From Stenogyne calaminthoides (Eukaryota; Streptophyta; Magnoliopsida; Lamiales; Lamiaceae), in NCBI GenBank assembly GCA_037126765.1, contig JBBCBC010000017.1:19769916-19833915 (forward strand): DNA of 64,000 nt, written 5' to 3'. Both the position numbers and the translations under genes were made by a program. How positions within the stretch are numbered: position 1 is the stretch's first letter; every line of letters starts with the position of its first letter. Of the stretch, positions 54,444-64,000 are shown one piece after another. The notes under the pieces were generated by a model. That model searched no databases. It saw only the letters and a program-made list of their open reading frames with translations, and was not told the origin of the DNA.

Positions 54444-54613
54444 TGAGCACCAACCGAAATAAGGAAAAAACCTTGAGGGGCCATTTTATTCTCTCGAGTT
54501 GAGAAGTATTTTCTCTATGATATCAACCAGGGAAGTAAGAAGGGAGGGCCTGCCCCTCCTAAAGTTGTCAAATTCTTAAATTAATACATTGAAAGTAAAA
54601 AATATTATTTTCT
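54444..54613 (-). repeat. Long-range inverted repeat, right copy
   Basis: Reverse complement of 37549-37720. It starts GAGCACCAACCGAAAT and ends ATATTATTTTCT, 56 bases right of the foldback element. Confidence 0.85.
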
Positions 54614-54739
54614 AGATATAATAATAAAATTAGTAAATTACATATATATTCTTTATATTTAATGATTATTTAGTGTTTTATGAGTACTTTTAAAAATCAA
54701 CAATAAAATACTTACATAATAATAATTTGAAGTGAATAA

Positions 54740-54861
54740 GGGCAAATATACCCAATCTCATAACAAAAAAAGATATATACCCATCTTAATAAGAAAAAAA
54801 AAGAAATATACTCATTTCATACTTTTCATCCAAAAATACCCTCACCCACCACTACCCTATC

Positions 54862-54947
<86 letters not shown>

Positions 54948-55511
54948 TATATATTATAGATTTAAGTAAATTTATAAAAATGTGTTAATCAAATATTACA
55001 TTTAAATGCATGTTAAAATTTTTTAATTAAGGATATGAGATAAATAAAATAAAATTATTAAATTTAGTAAAAAATATTATTAAAAAAGATTTATTCAATT
55101 TTTAGAAGTAAAATTAATGATATTTATAATTATAAAGAATAAAAAATGATAATTGGTCCATATAGTTAAATTTATTTATTACTATAAAATAATTATTTAT
55201 ATATTCTATTGATGCAGTATACTAAATTTTATTATAAAAATTATTTAATATTATTATTTAGTTTACAAAATTAAGATATAATAAAATAAATAAAGATGGA
55301 TATATCTAATAAAATTAAACAAAAGAGAAATAGTCTATCATTTATTTAAGTCTTAAAAAATAAGAGTGTGGGCCATGTGGGTATATATCTTTATTTTAAT
55401 AAGGACATATATGTATTTTTATTAGAAAATGAGTAGATATCTTTTTTTTATATATGTATTGGGTAGATTTCTTTAAATTTTAATGAAAGTGGGTATATAT
55501 ATTTTTTCCCA
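54740..55511. mobile_element. Possible TIR element of ~772 bp containing an (AAT)n microsatellite
   Basis: Left end GGGCAAATATACCCAA, right end ...GTGGGTATATATATTTTTTCCCA, TAA on each side (54737-54739 and 55512-55514). Several GGGTATAT-type motifs occur near both ends in opposite orientation. About 26 AAT/ATA units occupy 54866-54945. Confidence 0.5.
54866..54945. repeat. (AAT)n microsatellite, ~26 units
   Basis: Uninterrupted trinucleotide run. The overlapping poly-isoleucine frame is an artefact of it. Confidence 0.95.
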
Positions 55512-55589
55512 TAATTGAAATGATGATGAATTAACTAAGTACGAGACCCACTCATTTTGTAATGTTCGCAAACTCTCATGTGAAAATTT

Positions 55590-55745
55590 ATTCATAGTAT
55601 GAAATTAATATAATTACATTTATAAATTAATATCATTACTCTTATAAATTAACATCATAACATTTGATGATATGATGTCAGTTTATAAGTTTAATGATAT
55701 CAGTTGATAAGTTTTATGGTATAAAATTTCTCACCGTGAACAAGT
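55590..55745. repeat. CATAGTATGA repeat, copy 3
   Basis: TTATTCATAGTATGAAATT at the left and TATAAAATTTCTCACC at the right, with the ATAAATTAATATCAT core shared with 35330-35540 and 37880-38065. Confidence 0.5.
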
Positions 55746-55795
55746 GAAAACTTATTAAATTATATTGAAAGCGATTTTAATTAATTGATTATGAC

Positions 55796-55950
55796 AAAAA
55801 CTCATATGAGACGGTCTCATGCATGAGACGGGGTACAACCTAGAAAAATCACACACACCCCTCCCAAAGTGTTAAAGTGTCAATGTCAAACTTATACACC
55901 GTCTCACCATGAGACAGTCTCATGCAAGTGTGTCTCATTGATTATATATA
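55796..55950. repeat. GAGACGG-family MITE, copy 5
   Basis: CTCATATGAGACGGTCTCATG at the left and ATGAGACAGTCTCATGCAAG at the right. Middle TCCCAAAGTGTTAAAGTGTCAA closely matches copy 2. It gives the clearest view of the family ends. Confidence 0.75.
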
Positions 55951-56669
55951 TGCTTCTACAGTATTAAAACGAAATTACCTTATTAACTAAATAACTATTA
56001 TATATTCTTAACTGTGCTCCTAACCATAATTTCTTGCTCTAACCACATATATTCGACCAATAATTTCAACCCAGATAATACATCCCCGTTTAGCTGTACA
56101 CTATATGCATTTTGCTTACTTTTTCAGCTAAAAATTATTCTTTGAACAGCAATGCAACATTGTAAATTACCCAAAAAAAATAAAAAAATTAATCTAAAAT
56201 CCTCAGGATCTCTGAACCACCAATACTTATATAATCTACATCTGATAACATAACTATCATTTCACCTAACTGATTCACCATATCCCAATCATTGAAATTC
56301 ATTTTTCTATAAAGAGGTTAGTTTGTTATTATTAGCTATATTAAGATCGTTGATTATAGGCCAGTTGGTCTTAAATTTTTGCTGAAGAAATTCTTGGATA
56401 ATAAAATAATACAACCCCTATCATGGTCTTTCATTAAATACTGGTATCAGCACATGGCAAATGTCACCGAAAATTGAGTACCAATTTGTACTTGTCAATC
56501 CGTACGTACCATCCCGTTTCTTCTACGCGTCCCTAGAAATAATGAACACTAGTTGCAATTAACATGAATTTCTGCCAAATTTCAACCCTTTTGGTCAATC
56601 GACCAATTATCTACTTAATTATGTAATGGCTAGTACGCATCATGTTTCGTGTCAAATTAACTATGGTGA

Positions 56670-56706
<37 letters not shown>

Positions 56707-56989
56707 CAACATTATTGTTGGAAAAATTATTTGGTGCAACAACTGGCACGGAATAAATCAAGACAATAGTTTCTCTCTTTTTTCATATATAAGACAATAT
56801 TATCGCGTATTTAGGTGCAATACGGTTCCGTGCTTTTCAATTTTTTCGACAGTTGCACTATGGAACATAAGCTATCGGCGAATAAAAAATATTTTGAGCT
56901 GTCTTTGGATCACAAGTTTGAGGGATATGAATAGGTGTAAACACAAATTTCGTATTAATAATATGAGTAAACACAAAAAGAAAATAAAA
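55951..56989. other. AT-rich spacer with (AT)n microsatellite
   Basis: No gene. About 17 AT units at 56668-56702. A 117-codon frame across it begins with a YIYIYI run translated from the microsatellite and shows no family likeness. Confidence 0.55.
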
Positions 56990-57614
56990 AGATGATTTCT
57001 TGAATCAAATATAAATTTTGAGTACAATCTCTACTTTAATTCTCTCTTCGATCTTAGACTTTGACTTTTTTCAAGATTTTCGGATCTTATTCGATGCTTG
57101 AATTTTGGGACTTTAAAACATTAATCCAAGGGACTTCGATCTTCGATTAAATATTATTTTGTAGGGACATTCAAGAAGAACGTAGATTCAAGAAGTTTAG
57201 CACTTTAATCTTGGACCGAAGACCATTCTTGATTTCTAAGGAAATTTTGAGAAGAACGGGAATCCAAGATGTTTAGCACCGTAATCTTGGATCGATGGCT
57301 ATTCTTGATTGATTTAAAAGGGACTTTTGAGATGAATGCGGATCTACAAGAGGTTTAACACCTTAATCTTGGATAGAAGACCGTTCTTGATTGGTTTCAG
57401 AGGGACTTTCGAGGGACACAAAGAATTTCCTTGAAGAACTCGAAGAACATTGGAGTACGTGGATTCAAGAGGTTTAGCGCCTTAATCTTGGACTGAAGAT
57501 CGTTCTTCATCGACCTCCTTGAAAAACTTGAAGAACGCCTTAAAGATACTTTGAATCACCGAACTCGATCACTAGGACTTACGTAATTCTGTGTATTCAA
57601 TATTTTTTGTGTGT
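56990..57614 (-). repeat. LTR-like fragment with tandem repeats
   Basis: Four imperfect copies of a ~85-base unit (core ATTCAAGAGGTTTAGC-CTTAATCTTGGA ... TTCTTGATT) at 57180-57510. These are followed by a 70-base block (57547-57614) that recurs at 59664-59733. Next to it is TTGGCAAGCCTGGTAGGATG, which resembles a gypsy primer site. Strand and LTR status are inferred. Confidence 0.45.
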
Positions 57615-57782
57615 CAAATTGGCAAGCCTGGTAGGATGATTTTCGCTCTTCATCTCCTCTCTTTAAAGATGTTCGTAGAATCTCATGGGGGCATGTCACA
57701 TCACCTTTTGAGTTCTACATAAAAATTACGAGACCAAGTTCCAATCGCCATATGCCTTTACAACAACTCTTGAGGGGGCATT
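57615..57782 (+). other. Gypsy remnant ending in a polypurine tract
   Basis: A degraded stretch whose last bases CTTGAGGGGGCAT form a polypurine tract directly before the LTR at 57783. It probably is the 3' end of a gypsy internal region. Confidence 0.5.
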
Positions 57783-58340
57783 TGTAGACATTAAAATTTT
57801 ATTAAATTTTTTAGTGTCATGTATTTATGTAAATCCTTATTTTGGAGATAATAGTATAATAATATCTCCAAGATTTGATATTATCTTTTCCTTATTATCA
57901 GAATTGAGAAAATCTTTTACTTGCTACCTTAGTCATTGATCTCTTATATATATATATGAGAGTCGGAGATAGTTTTAGTAGTCAGATGGGTTAAGTCACA
58001 AATGACTTCATCAACTCCATACTACCAAATTGTAGGTCAAGTAGTCTGATGGAATATATCATAAATGACTCTATCAACTCCCTACCCTAAATTGTAGGTC
58101 AAATAATTGTTCAGAAAGAATAAGTCATTAATGACTCCATCAACTCCCTACTACTAAATTGTAGGAAAATCTGGAGTAAGTTACTTAAACCCCGATATCA
58201 CAAATCAAATTCATGGCTTTGGAGAGAGGAATCAAGTGATTAACAAGAGTTGTAACCCACAATTTTTTAATAAATATATTTACCTTCTTTTTCTCGCCTT
58301 CTACATGTTTATTGCAAGTTTTAAAATTTTTTAGTTTACA
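57783..58340 (+). repeat. Gypsy LTR I, 558 bp
   Basis: TGTAGACATT...TAGTTTACA, preceded by a purine tract and followed by a primer site, so it has the neighbours of both a 3' and a 5' LTR. TATA-like CTTATATATATATATG at about 57942-57957. Three ~62-base tandem copies (ATGACT-CATCAACTCC, ...AAATTGTAGG) at about 57978-58164. Confidence 0.75.
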
Positions 58341-58345
58341 AATAT

Positions 58346-58363
58346 TGGCACACCCAGTGGGAT
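58346..58363 (+). other. Gypsy primer-binding site
   Basis: TGGCACACCCAGTGGGAT, five bases after the LTR, close to the common plant gypsy site TGGCACGCCCAGTGGGAC. Confidence 0.75.
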
Positions 58364-58421
58364 CATCTCCACCTCTCATCTCATCTCTTCTCTTCATCAA
58401 CTTCAAGATTAGCTTCAACTA

Positions 58422-59652
58422 TGACGTCAAAAGCTGACTATTTAGGAGCAATTAACAAGTCTGACAAAGGTTATCGAAGGACTTACAAGCAAGTCAAAGA
58501 GCAAGACTCTAAGATTGCTACACTAATGAGTAAGACCGATAATGGTGAGACAAGTCGGTCAAAGGCGAAATAAGTTGTGGAACATGATGAAGTTGAAACG
58601 TTTGCCGACGGAAAATGAATAAACTTTGAAGGAATTGTGAATTTCTTCTGATGGTTTAGTGCCCGTTGCTCAACTGAGAGAGTCATACTTGGATGATCAA
58701 AGACAAATTTGAGGAGAATTTTAAATCGTCCTTCATCTATATCAAACCATACATAAGAGAAGTGACAACTTGAAAATGCCAACGGGGTATCAACCTCCCA
58801 AGTTTCATCAATTCGACGACAACAACTACACAAGGCAACATGTGGCACACTTCGTTGAAACATGCAATGATGTTGGTACTTATGGAGACCACCGAGTCAA
58901 ACAATTTGTGTGCTCATTAAAAATGAATGCTTTGACTGGTACGTAGACTTGGAGCCGAATTCCATCAATAGTTGGGGGCATTTGGAGCAAGAGTTTGTTA
59001 ATTGATTCTACAGCACTCGGAGGACAATTAACATGATCGAAACAAACATTCGTCAATGGAATGAAGAGTCCGTAATCTATTGAGTCTAAAATGCAAAGAC
59101 ATATTGTCTGAAGTTTCGACTATCAAAAAATGTGCATTCAAGGAATGCAATGGGGACTTCTATATATACTCCAAGCAATTCGATTGAAGACATTTGAAGA
59201 GTTGGCTACTCAGGCTTATCATATGGAGTTAAGCATGTCTACACGTGGAGTAAAAGGATCAATAGTTCAAGGATCTCATGACAAGGCTTATGTTGAACCT
59301 TCAAATAATGAATTCATAACAGACATGCCCCACAACATGGGGCAAAGGGGGTTAACCCTGAAAGATCGATATGCAACAAAAAAAATATACATTCTCGGAC
59401 TCTGATGTCTCCAGGATATTTGATAATTTGCTCGATGGAAAATTCATTGAGTTGCCGGGGATCAAACGACCAGAAGAAGCTGGACAAACTGACAATTCGA
59501 GATATTGCAAGTATCATCGGCTAAATGGTCACTGGACTCATGATTGTGCCACATTAAAAGAAAAAGTCATGCAGTTGGCTCATAAAGGGAAGATAGTGCA
59601 AGAAGAAGACTACAAAGCTTCAAATTTCGTGATCACAAGCGGCGACTTTTAA
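58422..59652 (+). pseudogene. gag: Gypsy Gag (broken)
   Basis: Starts MTSKADYLGAINKSDKGYRR at ATG 58422. Recognisable Gag core pieces are PPKFHQFDDNN, HVAHFVETCNDVGTYGDH, MCIQGMQWGLLYILQAI and FEELATQAYHMELSM. It ends with the zinc-knuckle-like CKYHRLNGHWTHDC (about 59505-59546). Stops and frame changes occur near 58572, 58612, 58710, 58945, 59045 and 59385. After the stop at 59650-59652 no protease or pol follows; LTR-like sequence of another element begins instead. Confidence 0.8.
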
Positions 59653-59663
59653 AATTTAGTAAC

Positions 59664-60240
59664 TTACTTTGAATTACCAAACTCGGTTGCTTGCACTTAC
59701 GAAATTTTGTGTATTCAATATTTGTTGTGGCAAATGAGAGGAATGAGACATTCCCTTTTTATAAGTAGAATATGGTTTTGCCCTAGGCTAATTGACGAAC
59801 TTGATTTGACGAGTCAAAAAGATCTAGAACTTTCTAGAAAGATTTGATGGGCTCCCAAAATATGTATTGTGCATGACTTAATTTATTGGCCTTTAGAAGT
59901 CCAACTTAATTTATTGGATTTTAGAAGATCAACTTAATTTAATGGACTTTAAAGGTCCAACTTAATTTATTGGACTTTAGAGACACAATGTAATTGACTT
60001 TAATTAGAATCCAACTTAATTTATCGGACTTCTGAGGCCTAAACTAATGTATTGAAATTTAGAGACCCAAATTAATTTATCGGACTTTCGATGCTCAATT
60101 TATCGATTACGCCATTAAATATAAATTTATTTATTTTAATAATTGACTTTATATTCCCAATAAATTATACTTGATTAATATCTAACGTGTAAGTTTCACG
60201 TCCCGCAATTAAATTAGCGAATAAATTTATTTGCTTACAC
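59664..60240 (-). repeat. LTR-like fragment with 24-30 base repeats
   Basis: The block 59664-59733 repeats 57547-57614. A TATA-like CTTATAAAAAGGG lies on the minus strand near 59752-59764. About seven copies of a unit with AACTTAATTTATTGGACTTTA fill 59870-60090. It probably is the U3/R part of the same LTR as 56990-57614, read on the minus strand. Confidence 0.45.
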
Positions 60241-60779
60241 AATCAAACCAAATAAATACCTAGTTATATAATATAAATGAACAATGTATAATTTTTTTTC
60301 AACCCACCTAAATGATAATTATTAAATTCTCTTAAATTTATGTTAAATTTCTATTATTCTAATAAAATTCTCATCAATTTTCCAAATTCTTTCGATATAT
60401 TCAATATTCCCATAGGATATATCTGTAAATTTAAGGTACCAATATTTCCACATATATTGATATTTTCGTCCTTGTCACAGTACCCAAGACGCTTATTAAA
60501 TTCGCCTCTAGTGAAATGCTATGGACTTCGATTCTTGCTTAAAATTAAACACCAGCATTAATTGCAAGTGTTTCTTCGTAATAATAAAATCCTGATTTCT
60601 TAATAATTTAATTAGGTTAAGAAAACAACAGCACCTTACAATGTAATGTCAAAGGCATGTGCATGACACATGAGAGTAGCATATACTGTCAAATGAAGCA
60701 CATGAGACATCAAAGTACCCACATTAGGTGAATATTATTTGCCAAATATAGTATATAATATCAAGTCATTAAATTTAAT
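60241..60779. other. AT-rich spacer, nothing recognised
   Basis: No gene, RNA or terminal repeats were seen. Confidence 0.5.
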
Positions 60780-61100
60780 AATATTCATTACGAAAAAATG
60801 AATAATTACCTACAAAAAAAATTTAATGACTACAAAATTTTCCTATAAAAATAATTTGGTCATTAAAAAGTGAGGATTGCCTACTATTTATCTACCAATT
60901 TTTAAAATAATCTTTGAAAAAATACATACAAAAATAATTTTCTAGGCAAACAAATTACCTACAAGCAATCTACCTACGCACTTGTAATTTTCGTAGGTAA
61001 ACTTACTTACACAAATAATTTATATGCAATTTACATTTTTGTAGACAATTATATTTATAGTTTAAAAATAATTAATATAATTAAAAAAAATTGTAGGCAA
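60780..61100. repeat. Subterminal-type repeats (CCTACRAAA / TTTYGTAGG)
   Basis: Scattered direct and inverted copies of ACCTACAAA, CCTACGCAC, TTTCGTAGGTAA and TTTGTAGACA. This resembles the subterminal region of a CACTA-type element, but no terminus was found. Confidence 0.35.
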
Positions 61101-61148
61101 ATCGTAACCAAGTCTTACTATTTAAGAATGGAATTATTTTCATTGATA

Positions 61149-61345
61149 CACTACTACACATTTGAGCTTGGAGAGCTCCACTTGGATAGTCCTTTTTTCG
61201 AACAGCTCTCCAAAATATAGCTTGGAGAGCGGTTTTGTTAAAAAAAAAAAAAGACAGCGGTTCAAAACAGCTGTCTAAGAACATAACTTGGAAAGCGGTT
61301 TCAAACCGCTATTGAAAACACTACTTAGACAATGGTTTTGAACGT
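61149..61345 (+). repeat. Terminus and subterminal repeats of CACTA L
   Basis: At least six copies of a CTTGGAGAGC / GCTCTCCA-type motif with AGCGGTTT spacing, in both orientations. This is the expected transposase-binding region behind the CACTA end. Confidence 0.78.
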
Positions 61346-61596
61346 CCAAAAAAACACCTTGAGCAACGGTTCCCAAATCACAGCAATATTTCGATTAATA
61401 TTTTTATATATACACCCAAATAAAATCGCGATCGAAATAGTAATTCCAGAACCTACGCGTACATTTATAAGCTCCCCCAAATCGCCCTTCCCCCCCCCCA
61501 AATCGCCCTTCTCCCAAATTAATCGTCTCTAGCTTTCTCCCACCAATTCAACATTATTAATCTCCGCCCTCTCCCCCAATTAATCGTCATCATCTT

Positions 61597-61770
61597 TCCT
61601 CTACCGCCGCCGCCGTCGCCCTACTCCTTCAACCGGCCGTCGTCTCACGTCGCCTTGCTGCCGTCGCCCTCCTCCTTCAAAGTTGTCCCGCGCGTCGTCC
61701 CCTACCGCCGCCGCCGTTGCCTTGCCGCCGTCCTCCTCTAGCTCTGCCGTCGTCGCCACCTTCCTCCACC
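61597..61770 (+). other. CCG-rich leader of CACTA L
   Basis: GC-rich pyrimidine-biased stretch with CCGCCGCCGCCG runs (about 61603-61615 and 61704-61720), in sharp contrast to both flanks. A GTAATT at 61782 could be the donor of the following long intron. Confidence 0.5.
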
Positions 61771-61984
61771 TCCATATATATAGGTAATTTTTTTTTAGGG
61801 TTTATATATATGTATGTATATATATATGTTAGTGCATGTTAGAGAAACAATATATATTGGTGTATGTATATATATGTTAGTGTTAGAGATTAATTGTTGT
61901 TATTATTAGAGATAAACAATTTGTTAGAGATGAATTAATATATGTACATGTTGTTATTAATTGACTTGAATTTTTATGCAATTT

Positions 61985-62545
61985 AGACATGAATGCACTC
62001 AAGGTGTTTGATAATATGCTTGTGTGAGGATTTAAGCATAATTAATTAGTGTTAAATTGATGCACTCAAGGTGTTAAATTAATTATGGGTTGGTTGATGA
62101 GTTTATATGATTTTTTGGTTGGTTGGTTGTTTAATTGATGCAGTTAAGGTGTTTGATAATATGCTTGTGTGAGGATTTAAGCATAATTTAAGATTAATAC
62201 ATTAGGATATATTTGGGTTATTGATTTGATGATTTGGTGAATGAATAATGTGTTGCTTTAGATATGATTTAATAGATTGTTTAATTTAGTTTTTGGGATG
62301 TGAATAATGCTCTTGCAAATGTGTTGATTAAAATGTGAATTTATATATTTTTGGGTTGGTTGATGAATTTATATGATTTTTGGGTTGGTTGGTTGGTTGT
62401 TTAATTGATGCACTCAAGGTGTTTGATAATATGCTTGTGTGAGGATTTAAACATAAATTAAGATTAATACATTAGGATATATTTGAGTTATTGATTGATG
62501 ATTTGGTGAATGGATAGTGTGTTGCTTTAGATGATTGATGGTACA
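61985..62545 (+). repeat. Tandem repeats in the first intron of CACTA L
   Basis: A 265-base unit (GGGTTGGTTGATGA... TTGATGCACTCAAGGTGTTT ... GATTTGGTGAATG) starts at 62089 and again at 62354. A partial third copy is at about 61985-62060. Confidence 0.82.
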
Positions 62546-62815
62546 TTAGGATACATTGTCTTGAGAAGCAGCAAAACCTTAGGTACATTAGAATTTGAAG
62601 TAGTAATCATTTGTAGAATATTAAAATTAGAAAATTAAAATGAATGTAGATTAAATATGGTTAGGTATGCATTTGTTTTGTTACGAAATAACCTTCAATA
62701 AAAAAATGATTGTACAATACATTAGGATTGGAATACTTTTAGGGTTAATACATTATGATATATTGTCTTGAGAAACAATTCATATTGTCTTTCCTATAGG
62801 CATCTTTATTTCTAT

Positions 62816-63627
62816 ATGGATCGAAAGTGGGTTCGAGCAGATCGATTATCAGGTGAGTATAGGAATGGGGTGGAAGAATTTTGTAATTATGCAATTAGAC
62901 ACTGCACCGACCCTCGGTACATTCCATGTCCGTGTTGGAAATGTATGAATGGAAAAACCGTTAGTGGTCGAGAAAGTCTTTTTGACCACTTGATGATTCA
63001 CGGTATTGATAAAACATATACCGTTTGGACATATCATGGTGAGAGAAGAGATGGATGTAGCTCAAGCAACCTAAAAACTGACTTTAGATTTGAAGATACA
63101 GTGGATGCAGATATTTTCGAAGATGTACCGACTGTTGATACATGGAGTGAGGATGACGATGATCTGCGAGATCACCCTTATATGTCAGAGAAGTTAAGGG
63201 ATTCTACTGGACTACCACTGTGGCCCGGGTGTAAGAAGGCAACAAAACTATCAGCTGTGTTGATATTGTTCAACCTAAAAAAAGACTCACCGGTTGTCAG
63301 ATGAGTGCTTCACAAGTATCTTTGAAAGCTTGATTAGTGGTCTATTACCACGATGGAAATGTCTTTGCCTAAGAGAGCATATGATGCTAAACAAATGCTC
63401 AAGTCCATCGGGTTAACACATCAGAAAATTCGTGCTTGTCCGGGTGATTGTATCTTATTTCGGAAGGAGTATGCAGACCTCGATGAATGTCCCAAGTGTG
63501 GGAAGAAGCGATATAAGAAAAATAAATCTCCCGCGAAGGTGTTTTGGTACTTTCCAATAATACCAAGATTCAGGAGAATGTATAGTAGTGTTGTGGATGC
63601 TAGAAATTTAACTTGGCATCATGATGA
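62816..63627 (+). pseudogene. CACTA transposase TNP2, N-terminal part (2 frame changes, truncated)
   Basis: ATG 62816 follows an intron acceptor TTGTCTTTCCTATAG (to 62800). The transposase-associated domain reads MDRKWVRADRLSGEYRNGV, then FCNYAIRH, CPCWKCMN and TVWTYHGER (to ~63042). An acidic linker follows with SEDDDD. Frame changes occur at the A7 run near 63279-63285 and near 63366. The TNP2 start reads CPGDCILFRKEYADLDECPK and IIPRFRRMY. The catalytic part is missing, because a copia LTR begins at 63628 after WHHDD. A 3' portion may exist beyond the window. Confidence 0.88.
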
Positions 63628-64000
63628 TGTTGGGATTATACTGGAAAGTATGCTTTTACTTTGTATAATCAAAACTGAATTTCGGACTTATTTACTGAAA
63701 TAAATTGTTTATCACTGATGCTTTAAATATCATCGAATGTTACATATATTTAGTGCATAACTGTTCATTAAATAGTACGTGTTACATTGTAGTTAATTTA
63801 GTGATACCAGATCACGAAGATAAAATTAATAAAATCCCCTTGTAACTAAAAAGTACACCATTCACGACCTAGATGGAAATGAACAATCCATCGTGAAAGG
63901 TTGAAGTGTAAGGCTCGGATTGGCTTGTCTTGACCAGAGATTACACACTAGTGCATGATCGATGCCTTTGAATAGGACCTACAGGAGGACAAATCCTTCA
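63628..64000 (+). repeat. LTR of a third A/B-family copia element (G), runs off the right edge
   Basis: Starts TGTTGGGATTATACTGGAAAG exactly like the A 3' LTR and follows it to the window end with scattered differences. The five bases before it are GATGA. Orientation is plus. Whether it is a full element or a solo LTR cannot be told. Confidence 0.9.

Larger units (their letters stand above)
61149..63627 (+). mobile_element. CACTA (En/Spm) element L, 5' part
   Basis: Terminus CACTACTACACATTTGAGC at 61149, subterminal repeats GCTTGGAGAGCGGTT and inverted CTCTCCAA (61168-61310), CCG-rich leader, repeat-bearing intron and TNP2 N-terminus. It is cut at 63627 by a copia LTR. The 3 bases before the terminus are ATA; the other end is outside the window. 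Confidence 0.82.

Noticed and set aside
54732..54959. Poly-isoleucine frame
   Set aside because: It is a translation of the (AAT)n microsatellite.
56642..56995. 117-codon frame
   Set aside because: It includes YIYIYI from an (AT)n run and shows no family features or coding context.
1..64000. Host protein-coding gene
   Set aside because: Every frame with a recognisable domain belongs to a transposable element. The remaining frames are short, low-complexity or lack exon structure.

Overview
This is nuclear DNA of a flowering plant, and I see no host gene in it. The window is almost entirely transposable elements. That reading rests on plant-type Ty1/copia elements primed by initiator tRNA-Met (TGGTATCAGAGC), a Ty3/gypsy element primed at TGGCGCCGTCTGTGGGAA, two CACTA transposase genes of the TNP2 type, several plant MITE families and long AT-rich spacers. 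The species cannot be named from the sequence alone.

Region 1 to 31,600 is a nest at least four layers deep. The oldest layer is a CACTA transposase (minus strand, 29,995-30,906, with likely subterminal repeats at 31,440-31,590). Copia element C (plus strand, RT at 16,020 to LTR end at 29,994) landed in it. C was hit three times: by copia A (plus strand, 1-16,019, inserted in the C reverse transcriptase), by a SIRE-like solo LTR F (17,306-18,565, TSD AAGTG, inserted inside the C polypurine tract), and by Tat-type gypsy E (minus strand, 19,300-29,149, TSD GTGAT, inserted in the C LTR). Copia B (minus strand, 3,199-12,236), of the same family as A, sits inside A in opposite orientation. A deletion removed the outer end of B's 5' LTR together with most of A's gag through the integrase core. 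All pol genes carry stops or frameshifts. B is closest to intact, with about five stops and one frameshift.

Region 31,600 to 38,214 is AT-rich spacer with small DNA transposons (hAT-like, Stowaway-like, a recurrent GAGACGG...CCGTCTC family, a TIR element of about 1.36 kb), a copia 5' stump (33,919-34,433) and a tRNA-like hairpin (32,421-32,509).

Region 38,220 to 52,689 is one complete but decayed 14.5 kb copia element D of SIRE type on the minus strand (TSD AGTAT on both sides). It has LTRs of about 1.54 kb, gag starting inside the primer-binding site, pol, then 5.3 kb of extra sequence holding a broken sense ORF. Much of D shows an odd base pattern in which CAG/CTG trinucleotides of the right LTR appear as CG or CGG in the left LTR. 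This may be a consensus error at methylated CHG sites rather than true mutation.

Region 52,690 to 61,148 is again spacer: foldback and TIR elements, microsatellites, a 24-bp tandem repeat, and a gypsy fragment (LTR 57,783-58,340 plus broken gag) between two copies of another LTR-like block. Region 61,149 to 63,627 is the 5' part of a second CACTA element (terminus, subterminal repeats, CCG-rich leader, tandem-repeat intron, TNP2 N-terminus). It is cut by another LTR of the A/B copia family that runs off the right edge. The parts most worth following up are the spliced antisense ORF of E, the CWG-to-CG pattern in D, the GC-rich leader islands in A and B, and the inverted-repeat structures around D.
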